From NCBI RefSeq assembly GCF_003031585.1, contig NZ_PWAA01000065.1, positions 62,001-126,000 on the forward strand: a DNA stretch of 64,000 bases. The letters are read 5' to 3'. The DNA is from Thalassobius sp. I31.1. GTDB lineage: Bacteria > Pseudomonadota > Alphaproteobacteria > Rhodobacterales > Rhodobacteraceae. Positions 27,279 to 35,076 of this stretch are shown here, in pieces (position 1 is the first letter of the stretch; each line of letters opens with the position of its first letter). Below the pieces are notes generated by a model. The model was not told where the DNA came from, searched no databases, and was given only the letters and a program-made list of their open reading frames with translations. The translations under genes were made by a program, and so were the position numbers.

Positions 27279-27962
27279 ATGCATGAATTTCTGTTCGGAA
27301 CCTTCCCCTATATCGCGATCACCGTGATGATTGTGGGATCCATCGCCCGCTATGAACGCGACCCTTTCACCTGGAAATCATCTTCCTCACAGCTGTTGCG
27401 CCGCAAACAGCTGATCATCGGATCCAGCCTGTTTCACGTTGGTGTTCTGGGCATTCTGGCCGGGCATTTCGTGGGCCTTTTGACACCCATCGCGATCTTT
27501 GACGCCATTGGTGTGTCCCATGGTGCGAAACAAATGCTCGCTGTTGTTGCTGGTGGCATCTTTGGCATCATGGCGCTTGTCGGCGGTGCAATGCTGTTTC
27601 ACCGTCGCTGGACCGATCCGCGCATTCGCAAGACCAGTTCCTTCTCAGATATCGCAATCCTTGCGATGCTGCTGGCGCAGCTGATCCTGGGGCTGGGCAC
27701 GATCTTCAGCTCTCTTGGTCATCTGGATGGTCATGAGATGGTGAAATTCATGTCCTGGGCACAGGGGATCATCTTCTTTGACGGGGCCGCTGCCAGCTAT
27801 ATCGCGGACGTGGCACTTGTGTTCAAACTGCACATCCTGCTGGGTCTGACCATCTTCCTAGCCTTCCCTTTCACACGTCTCGTTCACATGCTGTCAGCCC
27901 CCGTACGGTATTTCGTACGTCCCGGCTATCAGATCGTGCGTTCACGTCGCAAATCAAACTAA
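27279..27962 (+). CDS. narI: Respiratory nitrate reductase gamma subunit (cytochrome b)
   Basis: Quinol-oxidising membrane subunit of 227 residues with five transmembrane helices and two b haems. Candidate haem histidines lie in the second helix (FHVGVLGILAGHF) and in the fifth (FKLHILLG and TRLVHML). AAGGAG precedes the ATG. It delivers electrons to NarH and anchors the complex. Length is normal for the family. Confidence 0.97.
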   Translation: MHEFLFGTFPYIAITVMIVGSIARYERDPFTWKSSSSQLLRRKQLIIGSSLFHVGVLGILAGHFVGLLTPIAIFDAIGVSHGAKQMLAVVAGGIFGIMALVGGAMLFHRRWTDPRIRKTSSFSDIAILAMLLAQLILGLGTIFSSLGHLDGHEMVKFMSWAQGIIFFDGAAASYIADVALVFKLHILLGLTIFLAFPFTRLVHMLSAPVRYFVRPGYQIVRSRRKSN

Positions 27963-27983
27963 CCCTCTGTGGAGTAACGAAAA

Positions 27984-28802
27984 ATGGCAAAGCCCCTTTT
28001 CCCTGAGGTCACAGTAAATGGCCAGGTGATTGCGCAGGAAGACATCGCGCAAGAAGCCCAGAACCACACGGCACCGGCAGGAAAACCGGGCTGGGCCTGG
28101 CAGGCCGGGGCACGCGCCCTGGTCATCCGCCACCTGATCCTGGAAGAGGCCCGTACAATGGGCCTCTCCCCCGCCCCAGGCGAGGTTGCGCCGGGCAAGT
28201 TCGAAACCGAAGACGAAGCCATGGTCCGTCAGGTGCTGGAAATCCGCGTTGAACCCGATGACGTGACCGAGGATGCCATCAAACGCGCCTTTGACACCCG
28301 CGGCGATCAGTTCCGCGCACCATCCCTGTACGAAGCGGCACATATCCTGCTTGCCGTGCGTCCGGATGATCAATCCTCACAGATGGAAGCGAAGTTAAGG
28401 GCATCGGAGATTTTGAAACTGGCGCTGGAAAACCCGAAACGGTTCGACACGCTGGCGCGCGAAAACTCTGACTGTTCGTCCAAAGACAACGGCGGCGTTT
28501 TGGGGCAGCTGTCTTCGGGCGACACGGTTCCTGAATTCGACGCCGCCCTTGCCACGATCAAGCAGGGTGCCGTGCATCCGGAACTTGTGGAAACTCAATT
28601 CGGTTTTCACATCATCCGCCTGGACGCCCGCGCCGAAGGGGCACCCCTGCCCTATGACAGCGTCAAAACCACCATAAGTGACGCCATGGAACGGGCCGCC
28701 TGGGCGCAGGCGGCGCAGCGTTTTACGGCAGAACTTGTCAACACGGCAGAGATCACAGGTGTGCGTTTCTCCGCCCCGGCTGAAAAAGCCCCGGCTGCCT
28801 GA
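27984..28802 (+). CDS. Parvulin-type peptidyl-prolyl isomerase (PpiC/NifM-like)
   Basis: A 272-residue protein with an N-terminal helical segment (about 1-120) and a parvulin domain (about 130-235: HILLAVRPDD, RFDTLARENSDCSSKDNGGVLGQLSSGDTVPEFDAAL, FGFHIIRLD). No signal peptide is seen, so it should act in the cytoplasm, unlike PrsA/SurA. It starts 21 bp after narI with GGAG upstream and is the last gene before the operon terminator. The context suggests help in folding or assembling the nitrate reductase, as proposed for similar genes at the end of other nar operons; this is inference. Confidence 0.85.
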   Translation: MAKPLFPEVTVNGQVIAQEDIAQEAQNHTAPAGKPGWAWQAGARALVIRHLILEEARTMGLSPAPGEVAPGKFETEDEAMVRQVLEIRVEPDDVTEDAIKRAFDTRGDQFRAPSLYEAAHILLAVRPDDQSSQMEAKLRASEILKLALENPKRFDTLARENSDCSSKDNGGVLGQLSSGDTVPEFDAALATIKQGAVHPELVETQFGFHIIRLDARAEGAPLPYDSVKTTISDAMERAAWAQAAQRFTAELVNTAEITGVRFSAPAEKAPAA

Positions 28803-28838
28803 ACAGGTGCCCACATGGTGAAATCCGTGTTGACATTC

Positions 28839-28884
28839 CCCGCCCGGAGCAGAGAGTAACGACGACAACTCCGGGCGGGCTTTT
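28839..28884 (+). terminator. Rho-independent terminator after the nar operon
   Basis: An 11-bp perfect stem CCCGCCCGGAG/CTCCGGGCGGG with a 19-base loop, followed by CTTTTCC. It separates the nar transcript from the DUF2478 gene, or attenuates read-through into it. Confidence 0.75.
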
Positions 28885-28910
28885 CCGCCTTCTGATATAT
28901 GAGGCCCGAC

Positions 28911-29411
28911 ATGAAAATCGGCTATACAAAACTGACCGGCCAGGGTGAACTGGATCTGCTTCTGGCGGGTGTCGCTGACAAGCTGACAGCACAGGGCAAA
29001 CGCTGCATGGGCATCGTGCAGATCAACTCTGACCGCGACGATTGCCACCGCTGCGACATGGATGTGCAGGTGCTGTCCAATGGTCCAAAAATCCGTATTT
29101 CTCAAGACCTTGGAAAGGAAAGCCGCGGCTGCCGCCTGAACCCCGAAGCCATGGCCGAAGCGGTTTCCGCCGTCAGCCAGCGCATGGAAGGTGGCTATGA
29201 TGTGTTCCTGCTGAACAAGTTTGGTAAACATGAATCTGAGGGCAAAGGTTTTCGCGAACTCCTTGGCGAAGCGGCATCTGCCGGGGCGACTGTGATGGTC
29301 GGAACCAACGGGCTGAATGAAGAGGCATTTGTCGAATTTTCCGGCGGTGTCGCAGAATTTGTCGCCCCGGATGAGGCGGAAATTCTGGCCTGGATCACCG
29401 ATACAAAGTGA
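28911..29411 (+). CDS. DUF2478 family protein
   Basis: A 166-residue soluble protein. The ATG at 28911 (protein MKIGYTKLTGQGELD) has GAGG upstream; an in-frame start 12 bases earlier is less likely. DUF2478 proteins tend to lie near molybdate uptake or molybdoenzyme genes, which fits the position just behind narGHJI. The pattern is of a nucleotide-binding-like fold: conserved DCHRCDM in the first half, and VFLLNKFGKHESEGKGFRELL plus VMVGTN in the second. Cysteines in the DCHRC motif could bind metal. Function is unknown; a role in molybdenum handling is plausible. Confidence 0.75.
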   Translation: MKIGYTKLTGQGELDLLLAGVADKLTAQGKRCMGIVQINSDRDDCHRCDMDVQVLSNGPKIRISQDLGKESRGCRLNPEAMAEAVSAVSQRMEGGYDVFLLNKFGKHESEGKGFRELLGEAASAGATVMVGTNGLNEEAFVEFSGGVAEFVAPDEAEILAWITDTK

Positions 29412-29457
29412 TCCCGAAAACCACCTGAAATCCCCCCTTCCCCCGCATACACAATCC

Positions 29458-29512
29458 ATGCACAACATATGCACATCTTATGCATATCACGCGCCCGCCG
29501 CATTCAGGGCGC
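29458..29512. repeat. Three tandem 11-bp iterons followed by a hairpin
   Basis: Consecutive units ATGCACAACAT (29458-29468), ATGCACATCTT (29469-29479) and ATGCATATCAC (29480-29490) share ATGCA at exactly one helical turn. A 6-bp stem GCGCCC/GGGCGC (29491-29496 with 29507-29512) follows. The block ends 26 bases before the pentapeptide gene start, so it is a likely regulator-binding region. The hairpin alone could also end the DUF2478 transcript. Confidence 0.5.
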
Positions 29513-29538
29513 GTTAAGGATTGATTTGGGGGATTTGA

Positions 29539-30909
29539 ATGGCTGAGAAGAAGAATGACCTGATGGAATGGCTGGGTTTTGCGAACCCGCCAAAGTTTGT
29601 GAACGCCCCCTTGTTCGGCAAAATCCTGGGATTTCTGATCTCAGTTCTTTGCTTTGTCCTGGTTGGATTGATGCTCCTGATCATTGCAAAATTCACGGCC
29701 GCAGCGATCTCAGGAGATTTTACTGAGAACGACAGTGGGGCGAGAGCCCTTCGCGAGCTGGGCACAGTGATCCTGGCACTATTTGGCGCTCCCTTCCTCA
29801 TCTGGCGCACAGTGATTGCCAGTAAGCAGGCGCATACGGCTGAGCAAGGCCTCTATACAGATCGCATCGCCAAAGCGGTCGAACAGATTGGCGCGGACAA
29901 GGTGGTGAAGCGGCATGTTCGCGATTACTCGGGTTCGCCTGTGTACGAAACGAAAGCTCAACCACAACAACCCCAAGATATTAGTATTGGAATGCCGCCT
30001 TTAGCATCCGAAAGATTTTTTGAGCATCGGAGTGATATTCCTGAACTGGACAGAAGTAAGCCCGTTTATACCGAAGAGACTGCTCCCAATCTGGAAGTTC
30101 GAATTGGCGGACTACTTGCCCTAGAGCGCATTGCCCGTGACAGCCTTGATGATCATATAACCGTCATGGAAATTATCTGCGCATACGTTCGGGAGAACTC
30201 TCCGGTGAGGAGCCTACAGCCTAAGAAAGCTCCATTCAGAAGAAAGAACCCTCGAAGTGACATCCAGATAGCGATTTCGATCTTAGGAAGGCGGTCTCCA
30301 TCACAGGTCTCAATCGAAGCAGCTCGCAAGTTTCGCATCGACCTTAGAAGCTGCGATCTGGATGGCCTGATGTTTGAGGGTGGAGACTTCTCAGGAGGGC
30401 TATTTTCGGATTCTCGGATTGAGTCTAGCTTCATGCGAAACTGCAATCTGGAAGGCGCCATTTTTATCAATAGTCTTATTCATGCAACCGAATTCTATGG
30501 TGCCATCCTAGACGGCGCACGATTTGACGATAGTGAAATAGCCGACATCCAACGCTTCTCCAATCCTTTCAGCGCGAAAAGCTTCAAAGGAATATGCCTG
30601 TTCGGTGCAAAGCTGTCGGGGAACATAAACTTAACGCCGAAAAAATTGAGCCATACAATTGGTAACGGTAATACAATCCTTCCGAAGATCATGACACCAG
30701 GGCGGGATCATGCCATTGAAATTACCGAGCAGCTTGAAGAAGCAACATACAACGAGGATGCGGGGCAAATAGAGCGGCTTACAGCACGACTAAGTGGCTC
30801 AGGGTATGAAAACTGGACCAATTTTGAGAATGGGGATCTATACAATCAAGAACAACTTCGTGAGATGCATAAACGGTTAAACGTTAGTTATTGGCCCCAC
30901 AATGAATGA
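29539..30909 (+). CDS. Membrane pentapeptide-repeat protein
   Basis: A 456-residue protein with two membrane helices (about 27-55 and 73-93), a cytoplasmic segment and a C-terminal pentapeptide-repeat region (about 270-370: LRSCDLDGLMFEGGDFSGGLFSDSRI, CNLEGAIFINSLI, FYGAILDGARFDDSEI). The middle contains GLYTDRIAKAVEQIGADKVV and VRIGGLLALERIARDSLDDHITVMEIICAYVREN, a module I know from many proteobacterial pentapeptide membrane proteins of unknown function. The gene is visibly AT-richer than narGHJI and serS. It may be an accessory or defence-type sensor, but nothing in the context proves this. Confidence 0.72.
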   Translation: MAEKKNDLMEWLGFANPPKFVNAPLFGKILGFLISVLCFVLVGLMLLIIAKFTAAAISGDFTENDSGARALRELGTVILALFGAPFLIWRTVIASKQAHTAEQGLYTDRIAKAVEQIGADKVVKRHVRDYSGSPVYETKAQPQQPQDISIGMPPLASERFFEHRSDIPELDRSKPVYTEETAPNLEVRIGGLLALERIARDSLDDHITVMEIICAYVRENSPVRSLQPKKAPFRRKNPRSDIQIAISILGRRSPSQVSIEAARKFRIDLRSCDLDGLMFEGGDFSGGLFSDSRIESSFMRNCNLEGAIFINSLIHATEFYGAILDGARFDDSEIADIQRFSNPFSAKSFKGICLFGAKLSGNINLTPKKLSHTIGNGNTILPKIMTPGRDHAIEITEQLEEATYNEDAGQIERLTARLSGSGYENWTNFENGDLYNQEQLREMHKRLNVSYWPHNE

Positions 30910-30947
30910 TCCAATTAAAATCTCATCCTAAGCACGGATGTTTTGCC

Positions 30948-30990
30948 CCCTCCCGTGGGGAGGGTCGGGCGCTGCCCGGGCAAGCCGGGC
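30948..30990. repeat. Two GC-rich hairpins upstream of serS
   Basis: CCCTCCC-GTG-GGGAGGG (30948-30964) is followed by GCCCGG-GCAAG-CCGGGC (30974-30990). Neither has a T run. They look like a repetitive intergenic element of the kind common in Rhodobacterales, possibly ending the pentapeptide transcript. Confidence 0.5.
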
Positions 30991-31086
30991 GGGTGGTCAG
31001 ATGCACATTCAAACGGCCCGTTTCCCCCCGCGTAAAAAGCGTTATAACACTCCCATAACGATTCACTTTAATCAGGAACCTGACAG

Positions 31087-32379
31087 ATGCATGACATCCG
31101 GTTGATCCGCGAAAATCCCGAAGCTTTTGATGCGGCCATGGCGCGCCGGGGGCTCTCTGGTGTGTCATCTCAGGTTCTGGCGATTGACACTGCACGCCGC
31201 GCAAAGATCCAGGCGGCAGAAGAAGCCCAGGCAGAGCAGAACAAAGCCTCCAAACTTGTGGGTGCTGCGAAAGCCAAAGGCGATGAGGCAGAATTTGAAC
31301 GTCTGCGCGCGCTTGTTTCTGCGAAGAAGGCTGAGGTTGCGGCGCTGAATGATGAGGCGAAGCTTGAGGATAAGAAGCTTTACGATCTGCTGATGGCCAC
31401 GCCAAACACCCCGCATGATGATGCACCGGATGGGGACGACGAAGATGATAACGTCGAGATCCGCCGCTGGGGCACGCCAAAGGAATTCGCGTTTAAGCCG
31501 AAGGAGCATTATGAGCTGGCCTGCGTGCAGGAGGGGCTTGATTTTGAAACCGGTGCGAAACTGTCTGGTGCGCGTTTTGCCGTGATGTCTGGTGCGGTGG
31601 CCCGTCTGCACCGGGCTTTGGCGCAGTTCATGCTGGAGCTGCACACAGAGGAACATGGTCTGACTGAGACCTGGACCCCGGTTCTGGTGCGCGAAGAGAT
31701 GATGTATGGCACAGGCCAGCTGCCGAAATTTGGCGAGGACAGCTATAAGACGACGGAAGGCATGTGGCTGATCCCGACGTCTGAGGTGACGCTGACCAAT
31801 ATCGTGAATGGCGAGACCCTGGCTGAAGATTACCTGCCGCGCCGCTACTGTGCGCATACCCAGTGTTTCCGGTCTGAGGCCGGTTCTGCGGGCCGTGACA
31901 CCGCGGGTATGCTGCGTCAGCACCAGTTTGAAAAGGTTGAGATGGTGTCTGTGACCCATCCGGATAAATCCATGGAAGAGCATGACCGCATGACACACTG
32001 TGCAGAGGCCGTATTGGAGCGTCTGGAAATTCCGTACCGCACGGTTGTTCTCTGTACCGGTGATCTGGGGGCTGGCATGCGAAAGACCCATGATATCGAG
32101 GCCTGGCTGCCTGGTCAGGACACCTATCGCGAGATTTCTTCCTGTTCCGTTGCCGGTGATTACCAGGCGCGTCGTATGAATGCGCGGTTTAAGCCTGCGG
32201 AAGGTGGCAAGCCAGAGTTTGTGCATACCCTGAACGGATCTGGTGTGGCTGTCGGGCGCTGCCTGATTGCGGTTCTGGAAAATGGTCAGCAGGAAGATGG
32301 ATCAGTGCGGCTGCCCGAAGCCCTGCGTCCGTTTATCGGCGACAAGACCATGATTACTGCTGAGGGTAAGCTGGCCTGA
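31087..32379 (+). CDS. serS: Seryl-tRNA synthetase
   Basis: Class II synthetase of 430 residues that charges tRNA-Ser and tRNA-Sec. The N-terminal tRNA-binding coiled-coil arm spans about 30-105 (rich in Ala, Lys and Glu). Motif 2 is in [26 protein letters not shown] (read in pieces) and motif 3 in [31 protein letters not shown] at the start is canonical. A terminator-like structure follows the stop. Confidence 0.97.
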   Translation: MHDIRLIRENPEAFDAAMARRGLSGVSSQVLAIDTARRAKIQAAEEAQAEQNKASKLVGAAKAKGDEAEFERLRALVSAKKAEVAALNDEAKLEDKKLYDLLMATPNTPHDDAPDGDDEDDNVEIRRWGTPKEFAFKPKEHYELACVQEGLDFETGAKLSGARFAVMSGAVARLHRALAQFMLELHTEEHGLTETWTPVLVREEMMYGTGQLPKFGEDSYKTTEGMWLIPTSEVTLTNIVNGETLAEDYLPRRYCAHTQCFRSEAGSAGRDTAGMLRQHQFEKVEMVSVTHPDKSMEEHDRMTHCAEAVLERLEIPYRTVVLCTGDLGAGMRKTHDIEAWLPGQDTYREISSCSVAGDYQARRMNARFKPAEGGKPEFVHTLNGSGVAVGRCLIAVLENGQQEDGSVRLPEALRPFIGDKTMITAEGKLA

Positions 32380-32393
32380 TCTTACAGATCCCT

Positions 32394-32425
32394 GTGACAG
32401 GCGAAGCGCCGTTTTTGCCTGTCAC
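32394..32425 (+). terminator. Terminator after serS with a competing outer stem
   Basis: A short stem GGCG/CGCC (32400-32403 with 32407-32410, loop AAG) is followed by GTTTTT, a compact terminator. A longer 9-bp stem, GTGACAGGC (32394-32402) with GCCTGTCAC (32417-32425), uses some of the same bases and would enclose the T run, so the two can compete or nest. Confidence 0.6.
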
Positions 32426-32457
32426 CTTCACGCATATCAAAAGCCGGAATTCTTCTC

Positions 32458-32901
32458 ATGGCTGCCGAATACATCTGTACAACAAATCCCGATGACTTCC
32501 AAAGTTGGACCTGGTTTCAGGAATACAGAGCCATGCGCGCCAAAAGTGATGCGTATCTGGCTGCGGGTGGGAAACCCATAATAAGTCCCAAAATTTATGC
32601 AGAACCATTACCGGTTGAGCTTGGGTTACAGTTTTCTGAATGGGTGATGGCCACACCAGAAGTCCGCGATATGGTGTACCGTCGGTTCGTCTGCGGTGAC
32701 TATGATAATGAACGGGAAGGCGCTCTGCTCAGAGACGCTGAAGAGTATTTTATTTCTGTTCATTCCGCAGATGGAGGAGCATTTGGAGCGCCATGGCGGC
32801 CATTAGGGAAGGTTATTACCGGTGAAATTTCAGAGGTTAGGTCCCAGGGGTATAAAGACCTGCTCTTGGCATCCGCATGGGCGTTTAAGTCAGATAAATA
32901 A
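32458..32901 (+). CDS. Hypothetical protein
   Basis: A 147-residue predicted soluble protein that I do not recognise. It has no signal peptide or membrane helix, many aromatic residues (Trp, Tyr), and a central acidic stretch CGDYDNEREGALLRDAEEYFISVHSADG. Upstream GGAA gives only a weak ribosome site. Composition is AT-richer than serS and the DMSP lyase. It is followed by the Rhodobacterales intergenic hairpin element. Coding status is likely because of its length and codon pattern, but there is no functional clue. Confidence 0.5.
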   Translation: MAAEYICTTNPDDFQSWTWFQEYRAMRAKSDAYLAAGGKPIISPKIYAEPLPVELGLQFSEWVMATPEVRDMVYRRFVCGDYDNEREGALLRDAEEYFISVHSADGGAFGAPWRPLGKVITGEISEVRSQGYKDLLLASAWAFKSDK

Positions 32902-32969
32902 GAGCATTTCTCCCGCCTGTTTTTCATTCTAACGAATGTAAACAGTTGGGCCGGGCGCGCTGTGTGCGT

Positions 32970-33049
32970 GATTTTTCGCAGAAAAATCGAAGGGGGCCAG
33001 CCCCCGTTCCTGCGGACCTCCTCCGGAGTATTTCAGGAAAGATGAAAAT
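32970..33049 (+). repeat. Rhodobacterales intergenic hairpin/GTATTT element, copy 1
   Basis: In order: a stem GATTTTTC-GCA-GAAAAATC (32970-32988), a stem GGGGGC-CA-GCCCCC (32992-33005), then GCGGACCTCCTCCGGAGTAT and TTCAGGAAAGATGAAAA. The same layout recurs on the minus strand at 47565-47617. Elements of this form are frequent between genes in roseobacters; they may act as terminators or as mRNA 3' structures. Confidence 0.65.
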
Positions 33050-33052
33050 GGG

Positions 33053-33637
33053 TTAAGTCAAATCAGATTTCGCGACCAACCCGTCCCCACGCCAGGGGAT
33101 CAGCGCCAGAAGTGGGCCGGGCGTCATGTCGAGGGCGTGTTTCTGGTGCGGGGCGTGGTGGATGGTGTCGCCGGGGCCGGCAAGGCGTGGGGGGTGACCT
33201 TCGGAATGGAAGATCGCGCTGCCGGCCAGAACGCAGTAGATTTCTTCCGGGGCGTGGCTGTGTTCGGGGTAGGTAAGCCCCTGCCCCCAATACCCGAAGG
33301 TCACGCGGGCTGTGTCTGACACGAACATGCCTTCGGGTGAAATCAGGTTCAGCCAGGCGTAATTACTCAGGAAGTCGCGGGAAAATCCGTCAGCCTCTGT
33401 ATAGGTCTGTTGCCAGTGCAGGCGATCCGCAAGGTGCGCGATTTGTGTGACCAGGGGACGGGTCAGGTCATTCGCCAGCGGGATGCAGGCGGCCAGATCT
33501 ACGCCACGGGGTGGTTCTTCGGGGTGTGGTGGCACAAAACCATAGCTGTCGCGCCTCTGATCAAAGAAATCCGCTGCCCCCGGGAAACCCTGAGCGAGCA
33601 TACCTGTGACGTCATTAAACAGCGCATCAAATTCCAT
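33053..33637 (-). CDS. dddQ: Cupin-type dimethylsulfoniopropionate lyase, DddQ-like
   Basis: Predicted to cleave DMSP to dimethyl sulfide and acrylate. The 194-residue protein has a C-terminal cupin barrel with Tyr123, His126, His128, Glu132, Tyr134 and His167. The spacing Tyr-5-His-4-Glu-2-Tyr and the later histidine agrees with the metal and catalytic residues known for DddQ (Tyr120, His125, Glu129, Tyr131, His163). The N-terminal helical half (about 1-100) is also as in DddQ/DddL/DddK-related lyases. No signal peptide. It stands alone, next to a SnoaL-like gene on the same strand; no acrylate genes are nearby. DddL-like or a non-lyase cupin are alternatives. Confidence 0.7.
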   Translation of the reverse strand: MEFDALFNDVTGMLAQGFPGAADFFDQRRDSYGFVPPHPEEPPRGVDLAACIPLANDLTRPLVTQIAHLADRLHWQQTYTEADGFSRDFLSNYAWLNLISPEGMFVSDTARVTFGYWGQGLTYPEHSHAPEEIYCVLAGSAIFHSEGHPPRLAGPGDTIHHAPHQKHALDMTPGPLLALIPWRGDGLVAKSDLT

Positions 33638-33707
33638 CCCGGCCCCCTATTTTCCCTGACCCAACAGGGTTTCGGGACAAATAGCAAGGGCCGGAATGGG
33701 GGATGGA

Positions 33708-34073
33708 TCAGCCCTGGGCTTCGAAGTTATCTTCGCGCAGCAGGGCCTGGCCGTCCGGCTGCATCACCCAGAGTTCGCGGGTGATGATGCCGTGGGCGTT
33801 GTTCATGGTCCAGGAGGCGGAAATCACGGCTTCGTTCTCGTTCAGAACTTCAACTTTCGCATCGGTATAAGCCACATCGGCGAACCCTTTGGACACAAGA
33901 TCGTCCCAAAACGCCTGAATTTCGGCCCGCCCCCGGAAGGTGCCAAACGGGGCGGCTGTCATGACCGCATCTTCTTCATAACAGGCGGCGCAGCCTGCGC
34001 CATTGCCGCTGTTAAAAGCTGTTTTCCATTCTGCCAGTTTCGCCAGTGCTGCGGTTTCAATCGCTGTGGTCAT
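33708..34073 (-). CDS. SnoaL-like/NTF2-fold protein (DUF4440 type)
   Basis: A 121-residue NTF2-like protein. The ATG at 34073 has AAGGAA upstream and gives MTTAIETAALAKLAEWKTAFNSGN. The pattern of an N-terminal helix, CYEEDAVMTAAPFGTFRGRAEIQAFW, and a C-terminal sheet with ISASWTMNNAHGIITRELWV is typical of SnoaL/SgcJ-like proteins that may be small isomerases or ligand binders. It is divergent from a LysR regulator and is its likely target. Actual activity is unknown. Confidence 0.78.
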   Translation of the reverse strand: MTTAIETAALAKLAEWKTAFNSGNGAGCAACYEEDAVMTAAPFGTFRGRAEIQAFWDDLVSKGFADVAYTDAKVEVLNENEAVISASWTMNNAHGIITRELWVMQPDGQALLREDNFEAQG

Positions 34074-34135
34074 CGTCACATTCCTTTTGTTTCTTAAGGC
34101 ATATGTCGCCTGCCGCCCGGTCTGAAACAAGCTTG

Positions 34136-34150
34136 ATTATTTAAAATAAT
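34136..34150. promoter_or_regulatory. AT palindrome between SnoaL-like gene and lysR
   Basis: Perfect inverted repeat ATTATTT-A-AAATAAT, centred 27 bases before the LysR ATG and 70 bases from the SnoaL-like start. This is a good candidate LysR operator controlling both divergent genes. Confidence 0.5.
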
Positions 34151-34169
34151 AGTTTAACAAAATTACACA

Positions 34170-35021
34170 ATGAAACTGAACCCAAACGACCTTCTGATCT
34201 TTCTGACGATCACTGAAACCCGCAGTATTACTGAGGCCGCGGCACGCAGCGGGCTGACGAAGTCGGCGGTCAGCCAGGCTTTGAAACGTCTGGAGGATGC
34301 GATTGGGGCGAAATTGCTGTTTCGCACGACGCGATCGCTGTCGCTGACAGAAGCGGGCATGCGCCTGCTGCCCATGTGCCGGAAGATGCGCGAGGCGCAG
34401 CAGGAAATTGATACAGCCATCGCGGATCTGACGGATAAAAGCGCATCCCTGACCGTGACCGCACCCCATGCGCTGTGTCAGCCGTTGCTGATCCCGCTGC
34501 TGGCCCAGGTCACGGATACAGATATTCGTGTGATTGCCGATGATGCGGCCCTGAACCTTGTGGACCACCAGATTGATCTGGCGATCCGTGTTGGCGCCCC
34601 TGCCCCGCAATCGGCGCAGAGCACACGGATCGGCACGCTGAATGAAAGCCTCTGGGCGTCGGACGCTTTGGTTCAACACATGGGAGGTGTTCCCGGCGAT
34701 CTTCAGGATCTGGCAGCCTGGCCCCATGCGGCCAATGACTGGCAGGGCAGCCCCTTGCGCTATCCGCTGGAAAACGGCGGCGTTCTGACCGCCCATCCCC
34801 GCTTTCGCTGCAACACGGCGCATGGCTTGCAGGAATTCATCACACAGGGCATTGCTGTGGGCTTGCTGCCGGATATTCTGGCACAGACCGATCCCCGTCT
34901 GACACGGCTGGTGCCGATCTCACAAAGCCCGGTTTACGCCCTGCATCAACACGGCAAAACACCCCCACCGGGATTGCGGGACCTTATTCAGGCTCTGCGT
35001 AGCAGGCTGAAACAGATCTGA
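34170..35021 (+). CDS. LysR-family transcriptional regulator
   Basis: A 283-residue regulator with N-terminal helix-turn-helix (SITEAAARSGLTKSAVSQAL, about 18-37) and a short effector domain typical of the GcvA/AaeR-like branch (VVDHQIDLAIRVG-type segment, here LVDHQIDLAIRVG). Divergent to the SnoaL-like gene with a 15-bp palindrome between, so local regulation is probable. Effector unknown. Confidence 0.9.
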   Translation: MKLNPNDLLIFLTITETRSITEAAARSGLTKSAVSQALKRLEDAIGAKLLFRTTRSLSLTEAGMRLLPMCRKMREAQQEIDTAIADLTDKSASLTVTAPHALCQPLLIPLLAQVTDTDIRVIADDAALNLVDHQIDLAIRVGAPAPQSAQSTRIGTLNESLWASDALVQHMGGVPGDLQDLAAWPHAANDWQGSPLRYPLENGGVLTAHPRFRCNTAHGLQEFITQGIAVGLLPDILAQTDPRLTRLVPISQSPVYALHQHGKTPPPGLRDLIQALRSRLKQI

Positions 35022-35076
35022 TCCACTATAAATGCCCCGGTTCGGAAAAACTGTCAGTCAGAGAGAGGTTCATTCC

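Noticed and set aside
30948-30990. Possible small RNA gene upstream of serS
   Set aside because: The GC hairpins have no promoter pattern or T-run ending; a repetitive intergenic element is the simpler reading.
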